Shown here piece by piece: positions 16,045 through 24,156 of a stretch of DNA of 48,103 nt (within the stretch, counting starts at the first letter, position 1; each line of letters begins with the position of its first letter). The stretch is taken from assembly GCA_028280565.1 (NCBI GenBank), contig JANQLQ010000263.1, positions 1 to 48,103 on the forward strand, written 5' to 3'. The position numbers and the translations under genes are program-made. The notes below the pieces were generated by a model. That model was not told the origin of the DNA. It saw only the letters and a list, made by a program, of their open reading frames with translations, and did no database searches. The DNA is from Fulvivirga sp. Its GTDB lineage: Bacteria; Bacteroidota; Bacteroidia; Cytophagales; Cyclobacteriaceae.

Positions 16045-16974
16045 ATGGCAGCAATAAAAACCAAAAGTAAACCGGGAAATACCGGGGCGACTTCGAAAAA
16101 CCAACAGGCACAAAACCGGTTGCTATGGTCGGGTATTGCTTTGGCTGCCGTAGGTACAGCCAGCTACCTCGGCTGGCGTCATTTCCGAATGCGCCGCAGC
16201 AGGTTCGAGACATTGAAAACCTTACCCGCTTCGGCTCCTGCATTTTCTCCCGGCCATCCGGTCCCCCCGGCCAATGCATTCCCATTAAAAAAAGGCAGCC
16301 GGGGGAAGTTGGTAAAACAGTTGCAACAAGCCTTGATCCGGCAATATGGAGGCGATATCCTGCCCCGCTTTGGAGCGGATGGTATTTGGGGGAATGAGAC
16401 ACAAAATGCCCTGATCTCGAAAGGATTGCCTACCTCCATCACAAAAGCAGAGTTTAACCGGATCGGGGGATCGCCGGTAACCGCCCCTAATGGTTTCGAT
16501 CCCTCCCTGCTCGCACGCCGGTTGATCCAAGGTATCAGTACCCGGAATTTTGCCACGGTAGACCGGTTACTGGCAAGTATGAAATCAGTCAATGAATACG
16601 ATGCCGTCAACAGGGCATTCAAAACCATCCGGCTCTTTGGCATACGCCATACCCTTGTCACGGCCCTGTTCAAATTCTTTACCGGTACCAGCCAAAAAGA
16701 AACCATTCGTCAGCACCTTTTACGCATGGGCTTAAAATTCAATGGAGGTAAATGGTCGCTTTTTGGATTAGGGGCTTTAAGTGGCAGGTCTGTCATTACC
16801 ATTCGCCCCACTACTATTTGGGATGGAAATGAAATCACCGTAGAAGTTCCTGCCCACCTGCTCTTGGGAAAAGAAATTACCAGTGAAGACGGTTTTACCC
16901 GTTTCGAAACACTGGATAAACACCAACTGATTGTTCACACTAACGCTATTGCTTATGCACCATCCTATGATTGA
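16045..16974 (+). CDS. Membrane protein with peptidoglycan-binding domain and annexin-like helical region
   Basis: 309 residues, starting immediately after the upstream stop. A TM helix (about residues 26-44) is followed by a Pro-rich spacer. A PG_binding_1 domain spans about 80-130: LKKGSRGKLVKQLQQALI, then FGADGIWGNETQNALI, the standard DG-WG-T signature. Residues ~150-225 are a helical repeat resembling, more weakly, the annexin-like repeats of the previous gene (LLARRLIQGI, FATVDRLLASM, AVNRAFKTIRLFGIRHTLV). The C-terminal ~80 residues are beta-rich. It probably anchors a complex to the cell wall or delivers a wall-modifying activity. Confidence 0.7.
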   Translation: MAAIKTKSKPGNTGATSKNQQAQNRLLWSGIALAAVGTASYLGWRHFRMRRSRFETLKTLPASAPAFSPGHPVPPANAFPLKKGSRGKLVKQLQQALIRQYGGDILPRFGADGIWGNETQNALISKGLPTSITKAEFNRIGGSPVTAPNGFDPSLLARRLIQGISTRNFATVDRLLASMKSVNEYDAVNRAFKTIRLFGIRHTLVTALFKFFTGTSQKETIRQHLLRMGLKFNGGKWSLFGLGALSGRSVITIRPTTIWDGNEITVEVPAHLLLGKEITSEDGFTRFETLDKHQLIVHTNAIAYAPSYD

Positions 16975-17587
16975 AACACTGGAAAATACACTCCGTAGGA
17001 AAGGTTATGTAGTATTCGAAGGAAAGACCAAAAGCGGTGAAGTTAAGCCCTACGACCTGAATATTATCGGTATCCGCACCGATTGTAACTTTCCTAACCG
17101 GTTCGACGACAGATTGATTGTCTTTTGCAAAGACGAAAAAGGAAAGGCACTATTTTGTCGTTTTAAGATTACCACAGATCCAGGGCTTTACTGGCTCGAA
17201 AATCCTATGCATGTAAAGGGTGCGGCCATCATGTGCCCCGGGCAGTACCGCAGTGCCTACAAGATCGGGAGGCACAAAAACTATAAGGCCCTTGAACAAT
17301 GCGGTCCTATAGATTTTGTAAGGGACTATAACCGGGATAGCAGGCTGGATTTTTACAGCCATTTCAAAACATCCGGTATTATCAAAGCCAACATTCACCG
17401 GGCCACAGCCTATGGCACCAGTGTACAGGTGGACAAATGGAGTGCCGGTTGCCAAGTATTCGCGGATAGCCGGGAGTTTGGGGAATTTATGAAGTTGTGT
17501 GAAAAAGCCCGTACAATTTGGGGCAATCGCTTCACCTATACACTACTCACACAGCAAGATATGGAACCCCATGCTTTCGAGGCTTAA
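16967..17587 (+). CDS. L,D-transpeptidase-like cell-wall enzyme, copy 1
   Basis: About 206 residues from ATG 16967; this start aligns with that of the paralogous next gene. Conserved segments: LNIIGIRTD, RFDDRLIVFC, FKITTDPGLYWLENP, MCPGQYRSAYKIG, then a NIHRA histidine and, 15 residues on, the Cys box SAGCQVF. His-x14-16-S-x-G-C is the arrangement of YkuD-type L,D-transpeptidase active sites. The TTDPG-YWL-NP/PGQYR set is one I associate with uncharacterised Bacteroidota phage lysis-type proteins. No signal peptide, so it would need a holin or particle for export. It overlaps its neighbours on both sides. Confidence 0.65.
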   Translation: MIETLENTLRRKGYVVFEGKTKSGEVKPYDLNIIGIRTDCNFPNRFDDRLIVFCKDEKGKALFCRFKITTDPGLYWLENPMHVKGAAIMCPGQYRSAYKIGRHKNYKALEQCGPIDFVRDYNRDSRLDFYSHFKTSGIIKANIHRATAYGTSVQVDKWSAGCQVFADSREFGEFMKLCEKARTIWGNRFTYTLLTQQDMEPHAFEA

Positions 17588-18239
17588 AACCATATTACGA
17601 CAAAAAGGCTATCGGCTTTTTACCCGGCCCTATGAACTCAATATCGTGGGGCTGCGCTCATCCCGTACATTGAGTAACCGGTTCGATGACGAACTACATG
17701 TATTTTATACCAATAATCAAGGGAAATGGAAATATCATATTTTTCCCATCACCACCGACCCGGGCACCTACTGGCTCAAAAACCCGGTAGCACCACGGGG
17801 AACAGCCATTTTGGCCGCAGGCCAATATCCGGGCGCTTATGGCATTGCCAAACACCGGGGGAGGTATTATGCCCTGTGTCAGCTCCACCGCCCTGTCACG
17901 GTGATCCGGGACTATGATCGTAATGCATGGCTGGACTTACTAAACGGCACAAGGGAAAGCGGCATGTTCGGCATTAACATTCATAGGGCTAGGAATGTAG
18001 GAAAGACCAAAAAGATCGATGATTTTTCAGCCGGGTGTCAGGTGTTCAAACATGCCAGTGATTTTACAGCATTCATGGCATTATGCGAAAAGCACCGCCA
18101 GCTATACAGTAATGTCTTTACTTACACCCTTATCGATTTTCGCTCATTACGGCGGGAGACCTACAAGCGATTGGCCATCGGTTCGGCATTCGTCGGGTTA
18201 GCAGCTTTTAGTTATATACGTTATGCCAAGTATTTCTAA
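17571..18239 (+). CDS. L,D-transpeptidase-like cell-wall enzyme, copy 2, tail-anchored
   Basis: 222 residues, a tandem paralogue of the preceding protein. It shares LNIVGLR, RFDDELHVFY, ITTDPGTYWLKNP, AAGQYPGAYGI, NIHRA and SAGCQVF. It has a C-terminal transmembrane segment (about 199-220, ending YIRYAKYF) that copy 1 lacks. One soluble and one membrane-anchored form of the same enzyme, coded with a 17-bp overlap, suggests division of labour between, for example, a virion- or complex-bound form and a free lytic form. The catalytic type is inferred from the His...SxGC spacing. Confidence 0.65.
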   Translation: MLSRLKTILRQKGYRLFTRPYELNIVGLRSSRTLSNRFDDELHVFYTNNQGKWKYHIFPITTDPGTYWLKNPVAPRGTAILAAGQYPGAYGIAKHRGRYYALCQLHRPVTVIRDYDRNAWLDLLNGTRESGMFGINIHRARNVGKTKKIDDFSAGCQVFKHASDFTAFMALCEKHRQLYSNVFTYTLIDFRSLRRETYKRLAIGSAFVGLAAFSYIRYAKYF

Positions 18240-18456
18240 AGACATCATCAAAGACAAAGACGGGGAGTACAGTCTCCGCGAGATCACCACGATACTGTTC
18301 GTGCTGATCTTGATCGCAAGTTGGGCGGTGGACACTTTCACCCACTTCCAAGTGCAGGAATATATGTTTTATGCTTTCGCCTCCCTAGTAGGCGCCGGTG
18401 TATTTGGATATTCATTAGAACGAAAAACAAAACAACATTATGGAAATCACTCATAA
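18223..18456 (+). CDS. Two-TM holin-like protein
   Basis: A 77-residue protein with a charged N-terminus (SKDIIKDKDGEYSLREI), two membrane helices (about 22-40 and 47-63) separated by a short loop, and a basic C-terminus (ERKTKQHYGNHS). The size and topology match class II holins. It follows the two cell-wall enzymes directly and overlaps the second by 17 bp, as in a lysis cassette. The sequence itself is not diagnostic. Confidence 0.55.
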   Translation: MPSISKDIIKDKDGEYSLREITTILFVLILIASWAVDTFTHFQVQEYMFYAFASLVGAGVFGYSLERKTKQHYGNHS

Positions 18457-18802
18457 ACGCAAACTCTGGATATTGATGGTCCTACTGATCGCCAACGGTG
18501 TCATCAATTTACTATTCTTCGAACACCGGGTGGACTATCTGGAAGATTACCACCGGGCAAAGGAAAAAATGGAAACTATCGGGCAGGATTATGCCGCGCA
18601 AACCCGCCGGTTCAAACAAAAACAAGACAGTCTTACACAACGACTCATGATGCTGGACAGCACAATGAAAAAACGAGAATTAGTGTTGCGCCCCCTTCTT
18701 GGCAGGATGATACATTATGCCCATGCGGATTGGGAAAAACTTTCGGAGTATGAAAAAGCAAAGTGGACCGAACTGGCCATCAAACAAATCGATACCCCAT
18801 GA
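18440..18802 (+). CDS. Single-TM coiled-coil protein, possible inner-membrane spanin
   Basis: 120 residues: N-terminal TM helix (about 9-26) followed by a periplasm-sized coiled coil (DYHRAKEKMETIGQDYAAQ, RRFKQKQDSLTQRLMMLDS). This architecture is that of i-spanin (Rz) proteins, and the position after enzyme and holin-like genes agrees. It overlaps its neighbours by 17 bp and 4 bp. The next gene would be the partner, but that gene lacks a lipobox, so the spanin reading is tentative. Confidence 0.5.
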   Translation: MEITHKRKLWILMVLLIANGVINLLFFEHRVDYLEDYHRAKEKMETIGQDYAAQTRRFKQKQDSLTQRLMMLDSTMKKRELVLRPLLGRMIHYAHADWEKLSEYEKAKWTELAIKQIDTP

Positions 18803-19254
18803 AGTGGATAACTTTACTATTGATCTTTATCACCTTAGTAGCCCGTGCGCAGGATAATAGCTACCTGCGGGTACTCCACCAAGGTGACCTTTTCGAAACC
18901 CCGATGCCACGTATGGTGGTACTGGATGATCGCACTTTTGGACAGTACTATTTCTACCGGGTACACTTCGATTCATTGCAAAAAAAGGTGATCGCTTTTG
19001 ATCATGCTTTTAAACACTTGGATAGCCTGAACTACCGAAAAATTAAGACTCTCCAAGCCTTGATCCATGAAAAAGACCACCAGGTCGCCACCGGTCACAA
19101 GGCCTACCTCGACATGAAAGCTATGGCGGATACCAGTCTGGAAAAAGCCGACCGTCTTCAAAAGCAATATACCCGCCAATCGCGGCAAACCAAGCTTTGG
19201 AAAACCGCTACGGTCATCCTGTCCGGTGTAACCCTGATTGTCGTCGGCTTATGA
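18799..19254 (+). CDS. Exported coiled-coil protein with C-terminal TM
   Basis: 151 residues from ATG 18799 (ATGA overlap); the open frame to 18763 is a shadow. It has an N-terminal signal-like segment (KWITLLLIFITLVARAQ). The middle is helical/coiled coil (KTLQALIHEKDHQVA, SLEKADRLQKQYTRQSR) and the last ~18 residues form a TM helix (ATVILSGVTLIVVGL). It could link inner and outer membranes or sit periplasmically beside the preceding protein. No lipobox Cys. Function unknown. Confidence 0.55.
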   Translation: MKWITLLLIFITLVARAQDNSYLRVLHQGDLFETPMPRMVVLDDRTFGQYYFYRVHFDSLQKKVIAFDHAFKHLDSLNYRKIKTLQALIHEKDHQVATGHKAYLDMKAMADTSLEKADRLQKQYTRQSRQTKLWKTATVILSGVTLIVVGL

Positions 19255-19460
19255 GTGATAAGACAGTCATATCGGCGGCTACACTTAGTGGGACATTGGC
19301 CGGGTACTATCTGTCTCGTTGGGATGAAAAGCACCGTATTCCCTTCATGCTCATCGGGGGCTTTGTCGGTACAATGATCGGTGAGATACTGGTTAGAAAA
19401 AGAAAGCCAAGACGACTGGATTATGTTCACCCCAAGGAAGATGAATTTATCGGGATGTAA
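19251..19460 (+). CDS. Small two-TM protein
   Basis: 69 residues from ATG 19251 (ATGA overlap). It has a Ser/Thr/Gly-rich first membrane segment (ISAATLSGTLAGYYL), a short basic loop, a Gly-rich second one (FMLIGGFVGTMIGEIL) and a basic tail (RKRKPRRLDY). It resembles small phage membrane proteins of virion or lysis type only in topology. Its 3' end overlaps the start region of the giant methyltransferase-helicase gene. Confidence 0.55.
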   Translation: MSDKTVISAATLSGTLAGYYLSRWDEKHRIPFMLIGGFVGTMIGEILVRKRKPRRLDYVHPKEDEFIGM

Positions 19461-22400
19461 ACGGGCTGATCATAAGCTCATTCAAAACAAGGGACTGAAA
19501 GGCATTAAAAGCCGTGCGCTTCGTGAAACCCGTTATGTTGAACTGGTCACTGAAGCTTTACGCACGAAAACTCCCCTGAACAAAACCAAATTGGAAAAAA
19601 TAGCGGTCTCTTTTAGGATCACCGATAAGAACGAAGTGAAAGAGCTTACCGAACTGGCCATCGTTCATATAGCAAGAGAACTGGCCCAAGGTGAAGGTAG
19701 CGTTCAGGGTAAATACTGGCAGATCGTAGATTTCTACAAGCATCAGGTTAACCTATCTCATCGCACCTCCATGAGCGTGATGCTACAACAGTACAGCACG
19801 CCAGCCCCCATCGCATATCTGGCAGGGGTTTTCGTAAAGGCTGATCAGGGCGTTTCTGTTTTTGAACCTTCTGCCGGAAATGGTTTGTTGACTATAGCTG
19901 CAAAACCCGGCAATGTAGTCGTGAACGAGGTGGATGATTTTCGCAGGGCCAATCTCGAAAAGCAAGGTTACAAGCTAGTGTTGAAGCAGGATGCCACAGA
20001 ACCCTTTACCACATTTACTAAAAAGTTTGACGCAGTGTTGACCAATCCGCCTTTTGGCAGGTTGGAAACCGTCGTAACGTATGAGACTTTTCCTATCCGT
20101 ACACTTGATCACCTGATGGCACTAAGAGCATTGGACACTATGAAAGACAAGGGGAGGGCTGCTATTATCATCGGGAATCATACCCGTTGGGACAGTAAAG
20201 GACGAATCCAAGCCGGGAGGAACCGTATCTTTTTCAATTATCTCTATAGTCGTTACCATGTTCTCGATGTAATTAATATTGATGGCAAGCTTTACTCCCG
20301 TCAAGGCACATCCTTCGATGTCCGGCTGATTTTAGTGGATGGAAGAAAGGTTACCCCCCAAGGAGCAGCACCGCTGGAAGATAAAGACCATGACAAAGTA
20401 GTCCGAAACTTTAAAGACTTATACGAAAGAATTATAAATACAATGAACACGGACAGTTTATTACTCAAAGCACAGGCCCTTAAACTCCAACTGGCCCTTT
20501 TGGCTTTCGATGAATTGGGCGCACCCTACCTGCCTGCCTCGGAAAGTTGTGTTATCCTAGATACCCAAGTACCTGACAGTATGGAATTCGAAGCCCACAG
20601 TGCCGCAAACCACATCAAAAAAGCGGTAGGGGGCAGTATGGATGGGTTTGTCCGGGAACGGCTGGACTTCGATAGTGAGGTAGCACTTTGTAAAGCACTG
20701 TCTGCCGAACAGATCGATGCCGTAGGCATGGCTATTTATAACATAGAGGCCCGGAAACAGGGCATGATCATCGGTGATCAGACCGGGATCGGGAAAGGCC
20801 GGGTAGCGGCCTCTATGATTCGTTACGGTGTATTACACGGTTACAAGCCCATTTTCCTCACCGAAAAAGCCAACCTGTTCAGCGATATTTACCGCGACCT
20901 CTTAGCCATCGGTGCGGGGGAGCTGGTGCCCTTCATTGTTAACAGCAGGGCATCCAAAACCGATATTAAAGACGAAAACGGCAACATTATACACCAAGCC
21001 TTACCACCCACGGAACAAAAGGCGGTGATCGGGGATAAACGAATTCCGGGCCGGTACGACTTTGTGATTGCCACCTACTCACAGTTCAACTCCCCGGAAA
21101 AAAAACCGGAAAAACCCGCTTTTCTTCATGCTATTGCAAAGAATAACCTGATTGTCATGGATGAAAGCCATAACAGTTCGGGTTCTTCCAATACCGGTGA
21201 GTTCCTCCAATCGGTGATCGCCAAGGCTTCTGGGGTAACGTTTCTGTCAGCCACGTTTGCCAAACGTCCGGATAACATGCCGGTCTATGCTATGAAAACC
21301 GCCATCAGCGAGACCAACATGACAAGAGACGACCTTATTGAAGCTATTCAAAAAGGTGGAGTGGCTTTACAGGAAATACTGGCCAGCCAGCTTGTAGCCG
21401 AAGGACAGATGATCCGCAGGGAACGTTCCTTCGAGGGGATAGAGGTCAACTATATCACCATGACAGACAAAGCACAGGAACATCGGGCCATTGCTGACAA
21501 CATCACCGAATTACTTCGGGAAATAATTGCTTTCCAAACCACCTATGTAGATGAGTTGGTGGAAGAACTGGACGATATTGCAACAGCAGAGGGGAAGGAG
21601 GTCGAGATCCGTGAGGGTACCTCACAGGCAGGCGTAGACAATATCCCTTACTTTTCCAAAGTGTTCAATGTCATCAACCAGATGTTGTTCAGCCTGAAGG
21701 CTGAAGCAGTGGCCAATAAGGCTATTGAACGACTGCATGAGGGTAAGAAACCCGTAATAGCCTTTGCTTCTACGATGGGCAGTTTCATCGAGCAGATGGA
21801 AAACGAGAATGGGTTGCCGGTAGCTGACGGTGATATCATCAAAACGGATTTTTCAGAGGTTTTACAACGGGGCTTGGATGGCATCCTGCGATATACCGAA
21901 ACCGACATCGACGGTAAAAAAAGCTATAAGAAATTCGAGGTGACCGACCTTCCGCCCGAAGCTCAAATGAAGTATCATGATATTAGTGAACACATCAAAC
22001 AGGTAAGCACTGGTATTACCATATCCCCCATAGATGTCATTTTACAAAAGCTCAAACAAGCAGGATATACAGTAGCGGAAGTCACCGGGAGAAAATACGA
22101 GCTGCAACTCAACGCCAAAACCGGGATGGGCCTGCTACAATCCCGTAAGAAGGTCAATACCAATGATGCGTTCAGGGAATTCAATAACAATGAAACAGAC
22201 GTACTGATGATCAACCAGTCTGGAAGCACAGGGGCATCCGCACATGCCATTCCTACCGACAAAGTTTCCAAACCACAAGTAAAGCAGCGGGTAATGATCG
22301 TACTGCAAGCTGAATTGAACATCAATACCGAAGTGCAAAAAAGAGGAAGGATCAACCGGACGGGACAAGTACACAAGCCGGTCTTCGACTATATGATCTC

Positions 22401-24156
22401 GGCCATCCCCGCAGAACAGCGATTGATGATGATGCTCCAAAAAAAGTTAAAAAGCCTCGATGCCAATACTACTTCCAACCAGAAACAAAGCACGAGTATT
22501 CTCGATGTGCCGGACTTCCTGAACAAGTATGGTGATCGGGTGGTTGCAGAGTACCTCAAAGAAAACGAGGAAGTGAATAAACTGATCGGTGACCCTTTAG
22601 GGCTTAGATATAATGGAGAAAGTCCTGAGCTGGAAGGAGCCTCTCACAAGGTTTCAGGCCGTGTGGCCGTCCTGTCTGTCAACATGCAAAAAGATTTTTA
22701 TGACGAGATTGCTACCCGTTATGATGAATTTGTCGAATACCTGAAACAAACCGGGGATTATGATCTGGAGGTAGAGGCCCTTGATCTCGAAGCGGAAGCC
22801 CTACAGCAACGTACCATCAAAGCAGGAAAAGGTGGAGAAAGCGCCTTTGGAGACGACAGTATCCTTGAAACGGTCAATGCGAACGTACTGAAAAAACCCT
22901 TCACGTCCAGTGAACTGGATAATCTTGTAAAAGAAGCATTACAAGGGAAAGAGGCGCAAACCCTGCAGGAGCAACTTACGGAAAAGTTCGGGGCTTTTAC
23001 CGAAAGCAAACTCTTGGAAGAAATCCAAAAGCAGGAGGAAAAATATAACGAACTGATCGCCGGTATTCCACAGGAAAAGAAACTACTCAGGATACTGGAA
23101 AAGCGGGGCGAATCGGATTACCTGCAAGCACAGTCCGAACGAAAAGAGGAACTGGAGGGCGCCCGGCAAAAGGCCATCACCAAAATCGAGAACCAGTTTA
23201 AAAACAGGAAAGACTATTTGGAGCGTATCTTTCGTTTTTTCCATATAGGCAAAAAGATCAAATACCCGGTAGAAACCTTCGATGAGGGTTCCGTTTCCCT
23301 GTTGGCAGTCAGCTTAGGTTTTATTATCGACGAGAAAAAGAAAAACCCTTACGTTCCCAGCTCCGTTCGTCTGCGCCTTGCCATAGCCGGAAGTCAAAAA
23401 TATGTCGCCATCCCGGCCAGCTACACCAAAGATATCAACGCCATCATAGGCGTTAGCTCAGGCATCGGTAATCAAAACATTGCCGATACGTTGAAAGAAT
23501 GGGAAACCTCCATACAAGCCAATAGCACAGACCGAACCGTCCGCCATATTATTACAGGGAATTTACTGCAAGCATTTAGCGACTTCAAGGGTAAGCTGGT
23601 CAGTTATACTACGAAAGATAAACAAACGCTAAAAGGTATCCTGATGCCCGAACACTGGCAACCGGAAGAAGCCATCAAAGACCGGGTAATTGTGCCAGTC
23701 ATCAAAGCACAAATGTTCATACGTTCGCTCTCAACCGGCAATATGATCAACACCACCGACGGTATATCTATTTTTCGCCAGCCTGATAGTTACAAGATCG
23801 TTGTCCCGTCTTCCAAAAAACGAGGCGGAAACATATTTTTGGATGAAGATATACTCAAACTGGTGGCTGGCAATAATTTCCAGAAAGTGGGTGATAAAAT
23901 GGCTGCTAACTTTGACATTGAAAAGATCGACAAACTGGTCAGCCTGTTACAGGAAAAGCACTCTGCCAGTGTTGTGCTTACCGGGGAGCAATACCGGGTG
24001 ATCGAAGGTGAAAATGTACCCAAAAGATCGAGGACATTAAAAATGCTTCCTCCGTCAACGAAAAAGGTAAGGCGCTTAACCCGGCCTGACAATGCTCTCA
24101 AATTGAAGGCCAAGGCACTCAAGCTTAAACTTCAACTTTTAAAATTCGCCGCATGA
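19441..24156 (+). CDS. DNA adenine methyltransferase - strawberry-notch-like helicase fusion
   Basis: About 1571 residues from ATG 19441 (ATG 19423 gives six more). The N-terminal SAM-dependent methyltransferase domain has FEPSAGNG at about residue 141 and TNPPFG at about 201, an N6-adenine-type order. A strawberry-notch (SNO)-type SF2 helicase follows. Its ATP site is QTGIGKGR near 447, DEAD-box equivalent DESHNSSG near 573, and QKRGRINRTGQ (motif VI) near 966. Long charged coiled-coil and a beta-containing C-terminal region end the protein, with KLKAKALKLKLQLLKFAA at the tip. A related LLLKAQALKLQLALL helix recurs in the linker near 340. MTase-SNO fusions occur in large bacterial plasmids and phages and may protect or remodel element DNA. 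It overlaps the following ATPase gene by 4 bp. Confidence 0.82.
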   Translation: MNLSGCKRADHKLIQNKGLKGIKSRALRETRYVELVTEALRTKTPLNKTKLEKIAVSFRITDKNEVKELTELAIVHIARELAQGEGSVQGKYWQIVDFYKHQVNLSHRTSMSVMLQQYSTPAPIAYLAGVFVKADQGVSVFEPSAGNGLLTIAAKPGNVVVNEVDDFRRANLEKQGYKLVLKQDATEPFTTFTKKFDAVLTNPPFGRLETVVTYETFPIRTLDHLMALRALDTMKDKGRAAIIIGNHTRWDSKGRIQAGRNRIFFNYLYSRYHVLDVINIDGKLYSRQGTSFDVRLILVDGRKVTPQGAAPLEDKDHDKVVRNFKDLYERIINTMNTDSLLLKAQALKLQLALLAFDELGAPYLPASESCVILDTQVPDSMEFEAHSAANHIKKAVGGSMDGFVRERLDFDSEVALCKALSAEQIDAVGMAIYNIEARKQGMIIGDQTGIGKGRVAASMIRYGVLHGYKPIFLTEKANLFSDIYRDLLAIGAGELVPFIVNSRASKTDIKDENGNIIHQALPPTEQKAVIGDKRIPGRYDFVIATYSQFNSPEKKPEKPAFLHAIAKNNLIVMDESHNSSGSSNTGEFLQSVIAKASGVTFLSATFAKRPDNMPVYAMKTAISETNMTRDDLIEAIQKGGVALQEILASQLVAEGQMIRRERSFEGIEVNYITMTDKAQEHRAIADNITELLREIIAFQTTYVDELVEELDDIATAEGKEVEIREGTSQAGVDNIPYFSKVFNVINQMLFSLKAEAVANKAIERLHEGKKPVIAFASTMGSFIEQMENENGLPVADGDIIKTDFSEVLQRGLDGILRYTETDIDGKKSYKKFEVTDLPPEAQMKYHDISEHIKQVSTGITISPIDVILQKLKQAGYTVAEVTGRKYELQLNAKTGMGLLQSRKKVNTNDAFREFNNNETDVLMINQSGSTGASAHAIPTDKVSKPQVKQRVMIVLQAELNINTEVQKRGRINRTGQVHKPVFDYMISAIPAEQRLMMMLQKKLKSLDANTTSNQKQSTSILDVPDFLNKYGDRVVAEYLKENEEVNKLIGDPLGLRYNGESPELEGASHKVSGRVAVLSVNMQKDFYDEIATRYDEFVEYLKQTGDYDLEVEALDLEAEALQQRTIKAGKGGESAFGDDSILETVNANVLKKPFTSSELDNLVKEALQGKEAQTLQEQLTEKFGAFTESKLLEEIQKQEEKYNELIAGIPQEKKLLRILEKRGESDYLQAQSERKEELEGARQKAITKIENQFKNRKDYLERIFRFFHIGKKIKYPVETFDEGSVSLLAVSLGFIIDEKKKNPYVPSSVRLRLAIAGSQKYVAIPASYTKDINAIIGVSSGIGNQNIADTLKEWETSIQANSTDRTVRHIITGNLLQAFSDFKGKLVSYTTKDKQTLKGILMPEHWQPEEAIKDRVIVPVIKAQMFIRSLSTGNMINTTDGISIFRQPDSYKIVVPSSKKRGGNIFLDEDILKLVAGNNFQKVGDKMAANFDIEKIDKLVSLLQEKHSASVVLTGEQYRVIEGENVPKRSRTLKMLPPSTKKVRRLTRPDNALKLKAKALKLKLQLLKFAA

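Noticed and set aside
16179-16706. 175-aa minus-strand ORF over the peptidoglycan-binding gene
   Set aside because: Antisense shadow; the plus-strand frame has a clear domain and coupled neighbours.
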